NCBI GenBank assembly: GCA_910584605.1
Contig: CAJUAW010000103.1
Span: forward strand, 1 to 10,347
DNA: 10,347 nucleotides
From: an uncultured Oscillospiraceae bacterium
GTDB taxonomy: Bacteria > Bacillota_A > Clostridia > Oscillospirales > Oscillospiraceae
Direction: 5' to 3'
Shown here: in pieces, positions 1 through 6,898 of the stretch
How the letters are laid out: every line of letters starts with the position of its first letter
Position numbering within the stretch: the first letter of the stretch is position 1
Position numbers and translations under genes: made by a program
Notes under the pieces: generated by a model
Told to the model about the DNA's origin: nothing
Seen by the model: the letters and a program-made list of their open reading frames with translations, nothing else
The model's database searches: none

Positions 1-97
1 CGCCGGTAAAGGCCACCACCGTCCCCGGCGTCAGCACTGCGGCCAGCCGGGCTCCCAGAGCCTCGGTCTCTTCCTCGCTGTTGGTGACGTATCTCAC
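1..97 (-). CDS. tsaE: TsaE, tRNA threonylcarbamoyladenosine biosynthesis ATPase (5' part only)
   Basis: Only the first 32 codons, starting with GTG at 97, are in the window; the gene runs off the left edge. A GGGGGAG ribosome binding site lies a few bases upstream of the GTG. The visible peptide begins MRYVTNSEEETEALGARL and reaches VVAFTG, which matches the N-terminus of the TsaE (YjeE) family, where this strand leads directly into the Walker A loop GDLGAGKT just outside the window. Known role: TsaE is a cytoplasmic P-loop ATPase that works with TsaB and TsaD to make t6A at position 37 of ANN-decoding tRNAs. In many Firmicutes tsaE is followed by tsaB, which would lie to the left. The call rests on a short N-terminus without the catalytic motif, so confidence is good but not complete. 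Confidence 0.8.
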   Translation of the reverse strand, partial: MRYVTNSEEETEALGARLAAVLTPGTVVAFTG

Positions 98-138
98 TGC
101 CGCTCCCCCGTTCACAGAAAATTTTCACGTTCTTAAAC

Positions 139-147
139 ATTATAACA
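139..147 (-). promoter_or_regulatory. Probable extended -10 promoter for tsaE
   Basis: On the minus strand a perfect TATAAT (139-144) is preceded by TG one base upstream (146-147), forming an extended -10 element. No good -35 hexamer stands 16-18 bp upstream. Transcription would start near 132, about 35 nt before the GTG of tsaE. A GAAAATTTTC palindrome lies in this leader at about 117-126. Confidence 0.5.
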
Positions 148-176
148 CAGTTGGGGTTTGCGTTTCCACCAAAATG

Positions 177-185
177 TGATAAAAT
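177..185 (+). promoter_or_regulatory. Probable extended -10 promoter for the RodA-like gene
   Basis: TG (177-178), one base, then TAAAAT (180-185) gives an extended -10 element with five of six consensus bases. The -35 position (157-162, TTTGCG) is poor. It is back to back with the tsaE promoter, so the two genes diverge from about 40 bp of shared DNA. Confidence 0.45.
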
Positions 186-200
186 ATAGAGGTCAATTTT

Positions 201-221
201 GCCTCCCTCTGAGAGGGAGGC
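201..221 (+). repeat. Perfect 9-bp hairpin in the leader of the RodA-like gene
   Basis: GCCTCCCTC (201-209), loop TGA, GAGGGAGGC (213-221) is a perfect inverted repeat. It sits between the promoter and the ribosome binding site (235-243). There is no T-tract directly after it, so it is not a standard terminator. It may be an mRNA stabilising or attenuating hairpin, or the tip of a dispersed palindromic repeat of a kind I recall in gut Clostridia (recollection, not checked). Confidence 0.55.
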
Positions 222-247
222 TGATCATCGGAAGCGGAGGTGAGGCC

Positions 248-1453
248 ATGTCCTTTCTGTCCCTGCTCTTCTCCCCTATCAAGGAATTTTGGAAAAAAGG
301 CGACATCATTCTGCTGGGGCTGTGTCTGGCTGCCAGTACCTTTGGCTTGGCCCTCATTTTCTCCGCTACCCAGTACCAGAATGCGCCGGGCCAGCTTCTC
401 AACCGGTCGGTAATCGTCCAGGCCATCGCCATCGGCCTGGGGGTCATCGCCTACGTGCTGCTCACCTTTGTGGACTTTCAGCTGTTCACCGAAAAACGGT
501 GGAAGCTGATGCTCCTCGGCAGCATCTTCCTGCTGCTCATGATCCTCACCCCCTGGGGAGTGGAACGCTACGGCAACCGGAACTGGATTCAAATCCCCCA
601 TTTTCCGATGATGATTCAGCCCAACGAGATCGTTAAAATCCCTTTTATCCTGATTCTGGCCCTGCTGATCATCACAATCCAGGACCGGGGCTACAGCATC
701 AGCTCCATCCCCTCGGTGATGCAGATCGGCGGCTTCACCGTGTTCACGTTGGGCCTCATCGCGGCTATCTGCGGAGACATGGGAACCTGCTGCGTCTATA
801 TCATGATCTTTGCCTTCATGGCCTGGACTGCTGGAGTGAAGCTGCGGTGGTTCGTACTGGTGGGGGGCGGAGCGGTGCTGGCGGCGGTGATTTTCTGGCT
901 GTTCTTTCTGCCTGAGACCCGCTTTTGGACCGATTACCGCATCATGCGTTTCCGGGTGGTCTTTGACCACGACCTGGACCCCAGCAACTACGGCTTCCAG
1001 CAGACCAGGGCTATCCTGGCCATCGGCTCGGGCAAGCTGTTCGGACAGGGCTACCTGAAGGGCATCCAGACCCACGCCTCCAACAGCTCCGCCCTCCCCG
1101 TCCGGGACAGCGACCTGATTTTTGCCGTCTGCGGCGAGGAACTGGGCATGGTGGGCTGTATGGCCCTGCTGCTGCTGCTGTCCGCCATCGTCCTGCGGTG
1201 CATTTGGGTCGGCCGCCACGCCAGCTCCCCCTTCTCCGCCTATGTGTGTATGGGGATGGCGGGGATGCTCCTCAGCCAGATCACCTTCAACGTGGGCATG
1301 TGCCTGTACGTCCTGCCCGTTATGGGCCTCACCCTCCCCTTCGTCAGCTCCGGAGGGTCGTCCATCATTACCCTGTTCGCCGCTATGGGACTGGTGTCCA
1401 GCGTCAAGGCCCGGCCTATGCCCAGTTGGCTCAGGGATCGGAGTAAGGTTTAA
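248..1453 (+). CDS. FtsW/RodA/SpoVE-family peptidoglycan glycosyltransferase, RodA-like
   Basis: A 401-residue polytopic membrane protein with about ten hydrophobic segments. SEDS-family proteins polymerise lipid II into glycan strands at the cytoplasmic membrane together with a class B PBP. Visible hallmarks are IQPNE (residues 123-127, the usual QPSE), a LDP...AIGSGKLFGQG stretch, DLIFAVCGEELG carrying the expected catalytic aspartate D289, and MGLTLPFVSSGGSS near the C-terminus. The GQGYLKGIQ spacing after AIGSG looks more like RodA than FtsW, but the segment before D289 (ALPVRDSD) departs from the usual RodA LPE.HTD, so the subgroup is uncertain. Start: ATG 248 has GGAGGTGA seven bases upstream; the upstream in-frame TTG at 158 has no such site and would add a non-membrane extension. 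No mre, PBP or division gene is adjacent. The stop codon overlaps that of the convergent small gene. Confidence 0.92.
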   Translation: MSFLSLLFSPIKEFWKKGDIILLGLCLAASTFGLALIFSATQYQNAPGQLLNRSVIVQAIAIGLGVIAYVLLTFVDFQLFTEKRWKLMLLGSIFLLLMILTPWGVERYGNRNWIQIPHFPMMIQPNEIVKIPFILILALLIITIQDRGYSISSIPSVMQIGGFTVFTLGLIAAICGDMGTCCVYIMIFAFMAWTAGVKLRWFVLVGGGAVLAAVIFWLFFLPETRFWTDYRIMRFRVVFDHDLDPSNYGFQQTRAILAIGSGKLFGQGYLKGIQTHASNSSALPVRDSDLIFAVCGEELGMVGCMALLLLLSAIVLRCIWVGRHASSPFSAYVCMGMAGMLLSQITFNVGMCLYVLPVMGLTLPFVSSGGSSIITLFAAMGLVSSVKARPMPSWLRDRSKV

Positions 1454-1632
1454 ATCTTCTCCAGACAGGCATCGGTGAGCTGCACGCCCAGCCGCAAGCC
1501 CTGGTAAAACGCCCACAGCGCATGACCCTGAACAGGATCATCTTTCAAATCGTCCGGCCAAAAGGCAGGGTTCGGCTCTGTGACAAAATAGGGATACAGG
1601 ACTTGTACAATAAAAGGGATCTCGGGTCGCAT
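1450..1632 (-). CDS. Orphan 60-residue protein
   Basis: I do not recognise this protein. It begins MRPEIPFIVQVLYPYFV and ends LTDACLEKI, is slightly acidic, rich in aromatic residues and proline, has one Cys near the C-terminus and no signal peptide or obvious membrane helix. It is almost certainly expressed: TAGGAGGT lies 8 nt before the ATG at 1632 and a fully consensus sigma-A promoter (1670-1698) lies about 30 nt further upstream. It diverges from an XRE regulator, and the two may form a regulator/target pair. Its TAA overlaps the TAA of the convergent RodA-like gene inside TTTAAA, so there is no room for a terminator between them. Base composition is richer in AT than the neighbours, which hints at acquisition by transfer. 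Confidence 0.75.
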   Translation of the reverse strand: MRPEIPFIVQVLYPYFVTEPNPAFWPDDLKDDPVQGHALWAFYQGLRLGVQLTDACLEKI

Positions 1633-1669
1633 AGTATTTACCTCCTATAATATGAATTACTTTGACGCA

Positions 1670-1698
1670 ATTATATACGACAAGAGTCTACATGTCAA
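1670..1698 (-). promoter_or_regulatory. Consensus sigma-A promoter of the orphan 60-residue gene
   Basis: On the minus strand: -35 TTGACA (1693-1698), exactly 17 bp spacer, -10 TATAAT (1670-1675). Both hexamers are perfect. The start point is expected near 1663, giving a leader of about 30 nt with TAGGAGGT before ATG 1632. Such a strong promoter normally implies repression, see the dyad in its spacer. Confidence 0.88.
1679..1696. promoter_or_regulatory. Possible operator dyad inside the promoter spacer
   Basis: GACAAGAGTCTACATGTC is an imperfect 18-bp inverted repeat (GACA.G...C.TGTC, five of nine pairs match). It covers the spacer and part of the -35 hexamer of the minus-strand promoter and lies just before the divergent XRE gene, where an autoregulating repressor would bind. 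The symmetry is modest. Confidence 0.35.
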
Positions 1699-1711
1699 TA
1701 GGGGCGAGAGA

Positions 1712-1930
1712 ATGATTTTCAATGAACGGCTAAAACTTCTCCGAAAAGAACACAAACTAACACAAACACAGGTTGCGGAACAGTTATCGGTCACCCTGCG
1801 GAACTATCAGCGTTTCGAAGCGGATGGCAACACTCCGAATTATGCAAACTTAATCAAGATTGCCGACATCTTCGATGTCTCCCTCGACTACCTCACCGGC
1901 CGCACGGATAAGCGGGAGGTTAACAGATAA
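1712..1930 (+). CDS. XRE-family helix-turn-helix regulator (72 residues)
   Basis: A small Cro/CI-type DNA-binding protein consisting of the HTH domain only. It shows FNERLKLLRKEHKLTQTQVA (helices 1-2), the recognition region LSVTLRNYQRFEADG, and the common C-terminal signature LIKIADIFDVSLDYLTGRTD, typical of clostridial and phage-derived repressors. There is no effector or peptidase domain. Start: ATG 1712 is preceded by GGGGCGAGAGA, a weak ribosome binding site; an earlier in-frame ATG at 1652 has none and would put the promoter region inside the gene. It is divergent from the 60-residue orphan, with promoter and dyad between them, so autoregulation and control of the orphan are likely (inference). 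Codon use is AT-richer than the flanking genes. It ends at a bidirectional terminator. Confidence 0.85.
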   Translation: MIFNERLKLLRKEHKLTQTQVAEQLSVTLRNYQRFEADGNTPNYANLIKIADIFDVSLDYLTGRTDKREVNR

Positions 1931-1934
1931 GCAC

Positions 1935-1965
1935 AAAAAAGCCCCGCCTGCTGGCGGGGCTTTTT
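1935..1965. terminator. Bidirectional intrinsic terminator between the XRE gene and rnfB
   Basis: GCCCCGCC (1941-1948), loop TGCT, GGCGGGGC (1953-1960) forms a perfect 8-bp GC stem flanked by six A on the left and five T on the right. It can therefore end both the plus-strand XRE transcript and the minus-strand rnf operon, whose last stop codon is at 1977. Confidence 0.92.
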
Positions 1966-1976
1966 CATGTACAGGC

Positions 1977-2777
1977 TCACTCGTTGGCGGGGACGTGGAT
2001 GACCCCCATGGGGCACTCTTTCACGCACAGCTGACAGCCGACGCACTTGTCCTGGTCGATCTTGGCCAGGAAGTTCTCCACGGTGATGGCCTCCTTGGGA
2101 CAGGCCTTGGCGCACTTCATGCAACCGATACACCCTGCGGTACAGGCTTTCCGGGTGTCCGCGCCCTTGTCCTTGTTCTGGCAGAGCACCACGGGCTTAC
2201 GCTTGTGCTCGGGCACGATGGAGATGACGGCGTTGGGGCAGGCTGCGGCACAGGCGCCGCAGCCGGTACATTTTTCCCGGTCCACCTTGGCGATGCCGTC
2301 CACGATGTGGATGGCGTCAAAGGCGCAGGCCCGGGTACAGTCGCCGTAGCCCAGGCAGCCGAACTTGCACATACCGTCGCCGCCGTAGAAGCCCTTGACG
2401 GCCTGGCAGCTCTGGATGCCCTGGAACTCGTACTTCTTGCCCGTCTTCCCGCAGGTGCCGGAGCAGGCTACCACGGCCTTCATGGGGACGGAAGCACCCG
2501 CCTCCACGCCCATGATGGCGGCCACCTTAGCGGCGCAGGCCGCGCCGCCGGGGGTACACTTGTTGACGGCGTTGCCGTCCTCCACGATGCTCTTTGCGTA
2601 GTCTGCGCAGCCTGCACAGCCGCAGGCGCCGCAGTTGGCTCCCGCCAGCACGGCGGTGATCTGCTCCACCCGCTCATCCACAGGGACATACATGAAGATG
2701 GAGGCGGCCACCAGGATCACCGCGCCGATCAGGCCGATGACGGTGACGACAATAATTGCCAGTAAAATCGGATTCAT
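1977..2777 (-). CDS. rnfB: RnfB, iron-sulfur subunit of the Rnf complex
   Basis: 266 residues, last gene of the operon. RnfB takes electrons from reduced ferredoxin on the cytoplasmic face and passes them into the membrane part. An N-terminal membrane anchor (about residues 5-30) is followed by the RnfB Fe-S domain with C49, C52, C57 and C74 in NCGACGCAGC...C. Then come ferredoxin-type cysteine sets: CKFGCLGYGDCTRAC (C137/141/147/151), CTGCGACAAACP (C170/173/176/180), CIGCMKCAKACP (C216/219/222/226) and CVGCQLCVKECP (C245/248/251/255). This is the long clostridial form with more clusters than the proteobacterial protein (about 190 residues). The ATG at 2777 lies 18 nt after the rnfA stop with GGGGGGAG upstream. 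A bidirectional terminator follows the stop. Confidence 0.97.
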   Translation of the reverse strand: MNPILLAIIVVTVIGLIGAVILVAASIFMYVPVDERVEQITAVLAGANCGACGCAGCADYAKSIVEDGNAVNKCTPGGAACAAKVAAIMGVEAGASVPMKAVVACSGTCGKTGKKYEFQGIQSCQAVKGFYGGDGMCKFGCLGYGDCTRACAFDAIHIVDGIAKVDREKCTGCGACAAACPNAVISIVPEHKRKPVVLCQNKDKGADTRKACTAGCIGCMKCAKACPKEAITVENFLAKIDQDKCVGCQLCVKECPMGVIHVPANE

Positions 2778-2795
2778 AACTTACTCTCCCCCCTG

Positions 2796-3410
2796 TCAGA
2801 CTTTGAAGATGGCGTCCACGATACCGCCGAAGCCCATGAAGGACAGGGAGGTAACGGCGGCGGCCACCAAGGTGATGGGCAGGCCCTCGAAGCACTTGGG
2901 GGTGACGGCCTGCTCCACCCGGCGGCGCACGCCGGAGAACAGCACCATGGCCACCAGGAAGCCGATGCCCGCGCCGGCGGCGCAGACGATGGACTCCAGG
3001 AAGTTGTAGCCGTTGTCCAGATTCAGGATGGTCACGCCCAGGATGGTGCAGTTGGTGGTGATCAGGGGCAGGTACACGCCCAGGGCCTTGTACAGAGCGG
3101 GAATGAACTTTTTGAGGAAGTTCTCCAGCAGCTGGACCAGGATGGCAATAATCAGGATGAACACAATCGTCTGGAGGTAGCCCATATCCCGGGCAGTATT
3201 TTCAGCGCCCTCGGGCACCAGAATCAACTTGTAGATGGGCCAGGTGGCGGCGGTGGCCATAACCATGACGAAGGTAACGGCCAGGGACATGCCCACGGCG
3301 CTGTCCAGCTTTTTGGACACGCCCAGGAAGGGACAGATACCCAGGAATTTGGCCAGAACGTAGTTGTCCACCAGAATCATGGTAAAGAAGATCGCGGCCA
3401 GTTTTACCAT
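2796..3410 (-). CDS. rnfA: RnfA, membrane subunit of the Rnf complex
   Basis: 204 residues, a normal length for RnfA. A very hydrophobic protein with about six membrane helices, homologous to NqrE and paralogous to RnfE. It opens with the family hallmark DNYVLAKFLGICPFLGVSKK, carries LGVYLPLITTNCTILGV in the middle and SFMGFGGIVDAIF at the C-terminus. In Rnf and NQR structures the two inverted paralogues RnfA and RnfE hold a buried iron-sulfur centre through conserved cysteines; C26 in GICPFLG and the C of TTNCTILG fit this. Its ATG overlaps the rnfE stop in TAATG, and its GGAGG site (3420-3424) lies inside the end of rnfE, so the two are translationally coupled. Confidence 0.97.
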   Translation of the reverse strand: MVKLAAIFFTMILVDNYVLAKFLGICPFLGVSKKLDSAVGMSLAVTFVMVMATAATWPIYKLILVPEGAENTARDMGYLQTIVFILIIAILVQLLENFLKKFIPALYKALGVYLPLITTNCTILGVTILNLDNGYNFLESIVCAAGAGIGFLVAMVLFSGVRRRVEQAVTPKCFEGLPITLVAAAVTSLSFMGFGGIVDAIFKV

Positions 3411-4087
3411 TACGCATTACCTCCTTCCACAGCGGGAGCTTCCTTCTTAGGACGGCTGGTCAGCCAGGTGGCCCCGGCCATCAGGATACCGAAGACGAAG
3501 AAGCCGCCGGGGGCGCTGGTCATCAGGGAGAAGGTGTCCACACCCTCGGGGATGACCCGGATGGCGAAGTCGGCCCCCAGGGAGGGGATCAGGCCGCCCA
3601 GGCCGGCCATCCAGGTGCCGGAACCAATAATCTCACGGATGGAGCCCATGATGGTCAGGGTGATGGTAAATCCGATGCCCATGCCGATGCCGTCCAGGGC
3701 GGAGTCCAGGATGTTGTTCTTGGAGGCGAACATCTCAGCGCGGCCCAGGATGATGCAGTTCACCACGATCAGAGGCAGGTACACGCCCAGGGCCTTGTCC
3801 AGGTCGGGGACATAGGCCTTGACCACCATCTGCACCACCGACACAAAGCCGGCGATCACGGTGATGTAGCAGGGGATACGGACCTGGTTGGGGATGATGT
3901 TCCGCAGGGCGGAAATTACAATGTTGGAGCACAGCAGCACAAAGGTGGCGGCCAGCCCCATGCCGATGCCGTTAGAAGCCATGGTGGTGACGGCCAGGGT
4001 GGGACAGGTGCCCAGGACAAGCCGCAGGACCGGGTTCTCGTTCAGAATGCCGTTGGTAAGGATTTTCATTTTATTGTTTTCACTCAT
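3410..4087 (-). CDS. rnfE: RnfE, membrane subunit of the Rnf complex
   Basis: 225 residues, polytopic membrane protein of the RnfE/NqrD family and paralogue of RnfA. Family marks are NPVLRLVLGTCPTLAVTT near the N-terminus, RIPCYITVIAGFV, LGVYLPLIVVNCIILGRAE in the middle and GSIREIIGSGTW. The two conserved cysteines in GTCP and VNCI are the expected ligands for the membrane iron-sulfur centre shared with RnfA. The C-terminal tail (RPKKEAPAVEGG) is short and charged. It lies 17 nt downstream of rnfG with CAGGTGAG before ATG 4087, and it overlaps rnfA by one base. Confidence 0.97.
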   Translation of the reverse strand: MSENNKMKILTNGILNENPVLRLVLGTCPTLAVTTMASNGIGMGLAATFVLLCSNIVISALRNIIPNQVRIPCYITVIAGFVSVVQMVVKAYVPDLDKALGVYLPLIVVNCIILGRAEMFASKNNILDSALDGIGMGIGFTITLTIMGSIREIIGSGTWMAGLGGLIPSLGADFAIRVIPEGVDTFSLMTSAPGGFFVFGILMAGATWLTSRPKKEAPAVEGGNA

Positions 4088-4104
4088 CTTGACTCACCTG
4101 CCTT

Positions 4105-4647
4105 TCAAGAATTCACAGCGTTATACGCCTCATTGGCGGAGCTGACCGCTTTGGCCAGCGCGCGGCTGGAAATTGTCGCGCCGCTCTCAGCGTCAATGGT
4201 GCCGCCGTCTTTGTTGATTTTCAGCTCAGCAGCGGGCTGGCCCTGATAACGCTCCCAATAGGAGGCGGTGCCGGCTACCTTGCTGCCAATGCCCTGGGTT
4301 TCGCCCTGCTCTGTCACTTTGATCTGCTTGATGGTGCCATCAGGAGTATAAGCGACCATAACGGTCATGGTACCGCCGTAGCCCTTGGCGGTGCTGGTGA
4401 TGACATAGCCGGCGCCATTGGTGGCGGCGTAGACGTCGGAGACGTTTTCCACGGCGACGTTCTCCACCTTCTCAAAGCTGTCCGCCTCCGGGAGAAGCTC
4501 GGCACGGGCCTGCTCCTGGGCCAGGCGGGTGGCCTCCGCGATGATGGGGGCGGTGACAGAGTTGGTGGCAGCCAGCGCCCCGGTAATGACGACGCAGATG
4601 ACGCACAGCACCACGATAGGCTTAAATACCTTATTCCAATTACTCAT
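4105..4647 (-). CDS. rnfG: RnfG, FMN-binding subunit of the Rnf complex
   Basis: 180 residues. One N-terminal membrane helix (about residues 10-27) anchors an extracytoplasmic FMN-binding domain. The flavinylation motif DAESGAT (residues 152-158) is intact, so T158 is the expected site of covalent FMN attachment by ApbE. The conserved EQGETQGIGSKV segment (113-124) before it is also typical. RnfG relays electrons between RnfD and the RnfA/E pair. No apbE is in the window, so it must be elsewhere. The ATG at 4647 overlaps the rnfD stop in ATGA, and a GGAGG site (4658-4662) lies in the end of rnfD. Confidence 0.96.
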   Translation of the reverse strand: MSNWNKVFKPIVVLCVICVVITGALAATNSVTAPIIAEATRLAQEQARAELLPEADSFEKVENVAVENVSDVYAATNGAGYVITSTAKGYGGTMTVMVAYTPDGTIKQIKVTEQGETQGIGSKVAGTASYWERYQGQPAAELKINKDGGTIDAESGATISSRALAKAVSSANEAYNAVNS

Positions 4648-5591
4648 TTCGCTGCCGCCTCCTTCTTCTTCTTGGCGATACCCAGCTTATCCTGCCGGGT
4701 CAGCGCGTCGATATAGGGGGTCACCAGATTCATCAGCAGGATGGCGAAGGACACACCCTCGCTCATGGTGCCGAAGAACCGGATGGCGCAGGTCACAACC
4801 CCCATAAAGATACCGGCAATCAGCTTGCCCTTATCGGTGGTGGGAGAGGTGACATAGTCGGTGGCCATAAAGAAGGCGCCCAGCATCAGGCCGCCGGAGA
4901 GCAGCTGCACAATGGGGTCATAGCCGCCGATCAGGGACAGCACGGCCACAGTGGCCAGGTAAGTAACGGGAATCATGGGGCTGATCACCTTGGTGGCGAT
5001 CAGGTAGATGCCGCCCACCAGGATGGCGATGGCGCAGGTCTCGCCCAGCACGCCGCCGTGGTTGCCCAGCAGCAGGGTGACGTACTCACCGGCGCCCAGC
5101 ACCCCCTTCTCCACGGCCAGAGGGGTGGCGGAGGCCAGGGCGTCGATGCCGTTTTCCGGCTTGGGGTAGTTGGCCATGCGGCTGGCAAAGCCCACCGCCA
5201 AGGCGATGCGGCCCACGATAGCGGGGTTGGCGAAGTTGAAGCCCAGACCGCCGAAGAGCTGCTTGATGATGACGATGGCGATGAACGCGCCCACAATGGC
5301 CATCCACCAGGGCATGGAGGCGGGCATATTGAAGGCCAGCAGCATGCCGGTGACCACGGCAGACAGGTCGGCAATGGGGACCTCACGGCCCATCAGCTTG
5401 CAGTAGCCCCACTCGAAGAAGACGCAGGCGGCCACTGTGACCGCAGTGAGGATCAGGGCGTTCACCCCGAAGATGATCACGGAGGCGACCAGAGCCGGAC
5501 ACAGAGCCAGGCACACCCGGCCCATGATCTTCTGGGTGCTGTCCGCGCCGGTAATATGGGGCGCGGCAGTGACAATCAGCTTATTGTCCAT
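4644..5591 (-). CDS. rnfD: RnfD, membrane flavoprotein subunit of the Rnf complex
   Basis: 315 residues, about nine or ten membrane helices, homologous to NqrB. Starts MDNKLIVTAAPHI, a typical RnfD opening (S/AP.H). The flavinylation motif DALASAT (150-156) is intact, predicting covalent FMN on T156. Further family marks are FNFANPAIVGRIAL, GNHGGVLGETCAIAILVGG (177-195) and FMATDYVTSPTT (241-252). RnfD is thought to form part of the ion-translocating core with RnfA and RnfE. The tail is lysine- and alanine-rich (AKKKKEAAAK). The start ATG 5591 overlaps the rnfC stop in TAATG with GGAGG at 5601-5605; the end overlaps rnfG by 4 nt. Confidence 0.97.
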   Translation of the reverse strand: MDNKLIVTAAPHITGADSTQKIMGRVCLALCPALVASVIIFGVNALILTAVTVAACVFFEWGYCKLMGREVPIADLSAVVTGMLLAFNMPASMPWWMAIVGAFIAIVIIKQLFGGLGFNFANPAIVGRIALAVGFASRMANYPKPENGIDALASATPLAVEKGVLGAGEYVTLLLGNHGGVLGETCAIAILVGGIYLIATKVISPMIPVTYLATVAVLSLIGGYDPIVQLLSGGLMLGAFFMATDYVTSPTTDKGKLIAGIFMGVVTCAIRFFGTMSEGVSFAILLMNLVTPYIDALTRQDKLGIAKKKKEAAAK

Positions 5592-6898
5592 TACTTCTTA
5601 CCTCCATTCTTCATCATAATCTTGGCCAGGGCGATGGAGGGAGCCAGAGGCCGCTTGGCCGGGCAGACGAAGGAGCAGGTGCCGCAGCTCATACACAGGT
5701 CGGCGTTGAGCTCAATGAGCAGCTCCACGTTGCCGTCGTTGTAGGCCTGAACGATCTCCTTGGCGGACAGGCCCAGAGGGCAGGCGTTGGTACACCGGCC
5801 GCAGTGGATGCAGTTGGTGGCCTTGGGGATCTGGGCCATTTTCTTGGAGAAGGCCAGCACCGCGTTGTTGTTCTTCAAAATGGGCTGGTCCAGGTTGGCA
5901 ATGCAGTTGCCCATCATGGGACCGCCGTAGAGCACCTTGCCCGGCTCCTCGGTAAAGCCGCCGCAGAAGTCCATCAGCTCCTGCACGGGAGTGCCGATGA
6001 TGACCTCCACGTTCTTGGGTTCCTTGATCACGTCGCCGTCCACGGTGAGGCGCTTGGTGGTCAGGGGCATGCCTGTCGCCAGGTACTTGCCCACAAAGGC
6101 CACCGAGGTGACGTTCATCACAATCACGCCCACATCAGAGGGCAGGCCGGGGAAGGGAACCTCCCGGCCGGTGCAGTTCTCGATGAGAACTTTTTCCGCA
6201 CCCTGGGGGTAACGGCAGGGCAGCTCCTTTACCTCGATGCCGGCAGTGGCTGCGGACTTCATCTTGGCGATGGCCTCGGGCTTGTTGCCCTCGATGCCGA
6301 TGACGCACTTGGGAATCTCCAAATACTTCATCACCGCCTGGATGCCGTCCAGGATGTACTGGGTGTCCTCCAGGAAGCAGCGGTTGTCCGAGGTGATGTA
6401 GGGCTCGCACTCGGCGCCGTTGATGAGGAGGGTGTCGATCTCGTCCAGATTCTTGGGGGCCAGCTTCACCGCCGCGGGGAAGCCCGCGCCGCCCAGACCC
6501 ACCAGGCCGCTGGCCCGGACGGCATCCTGGAAGGACTTGAGATCGGTGACAGCAGGGGGCGCGATGGCCGGGTCCACCGTCTGCTTGCCGTCTGGGATGA
6601 TGACCACAGCGGTCTGCGGCGCGCCGTTGGGGGCGGTGATGGTGATGATGCCGTCCACTGTGCCGGACACGCCGGAGTGGATGTCAGAGGAGACAAAGCC
6701 GCCCGCCTTGCCCACCACAGAGCCCACAAAGACCTGGTCGCCCTTGGCCACCTGGGGTGCGGCGGGGGCGCCGATGTGCTGTCCCATGGACAGGACGATC
6801 TTAGAGGGCAGAGGCATCTTCACGGTCTCCTGATTGGAAGTCCGCTTTTCGTGCGGGACCTGCGCGCCCTGCGCAGATCGTTTGAGAAATTTGCTCAT
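5591..6898 (-). CDS. rnfC: RnfC, NADH/FMN and iron-sulfur subunit of the Rnf complex
   Basis: 435 residues, first gene of the operon. RnfC is the peripheral cytoplasmic subunit that reduces NAD+ with electrons from ferredoxin. An N-terminal barrel-like RnfC domain (about 25-110) is followed by the complex I 51-kDa-like fold with GLGGAGFP (134-141, nucleotide and FMN site) and LINGAECEPYITSD (158-171). Two 4Fe-4S sets follow: CIHCGRCTNACP (C363/366/369/373) and CMSCGTCSFVCP (C402/405/408/412). The length is that of the short clostridial form without the long C-terminal repeats of gamma-proteobacteria. Start: ATG 6898, with GGGAGGT upstream at a rather long 11-12 nt spacing. The frame stays open to a GTG at 7006, but that extension is arginine-rich and unlike RnfC. 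Confidence 0.96.
   Translation of the reverse strand: MSKFLKRSAQGAQVPHEKRTSNQETVKMPLPSKIVLSMGQHIGAPAAPQVAKGDQVFVGSVVGKAGGFVSSDIHSGVSGTVDGIITITAPNGAPQTAVVIIPDGKQTVDPAIAPPAVTDLKSFQDAVRASGLVGLGGAGFPAAVKLAPKNLDEIDTLLINGAECEPYITSDNRCFLEDTQYILDGIQAVMKYLEIPKCVIGIEGNKPEAIAKMKSAATAGIEVKELPCRYPQGAEKVLIENCTGREVPFPGLPSDVGVIVMNVTSVAFVGKYLATGMPLTTKRLTVDGDVIKEPKNVEVIIGTPVQELMDFCGGFTEEPGKVLYGGPMMGNCIANLDQPILKNNNAVLAFSKKMAQIPKATNCIHCGRCTNACPLGLSAKEIVQAYNDGNVELLIELNADLCMSCGTCSFVCPAKRPLAPSIALAKIMMKNGGKK

Noticed and set aside
140..1516. Long open frame on the minus strand (458 codons) opposite the RodA-like gene
   Set aside because: It is antisense to a clear membrane protein, its translation is rich in Gln, His, Asp and Gly without any recognisable domain, and it is explained by GC-rich codon bias.
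1652..1711. Longer start (ATG 1652) for the first XRE gene
   Set aside because: No ribosome binding site, and the extra residues cover the divergent promoter; the HTH domain starts right after ATG 1712.
1860..2765. Open plus-strand frame of 301 codons opposite rnfB
   Set aside because: It is a low-complexity Gly/Ala/His-rich shadow of rnfB, with no ribosome binding site, crossing a terminator.
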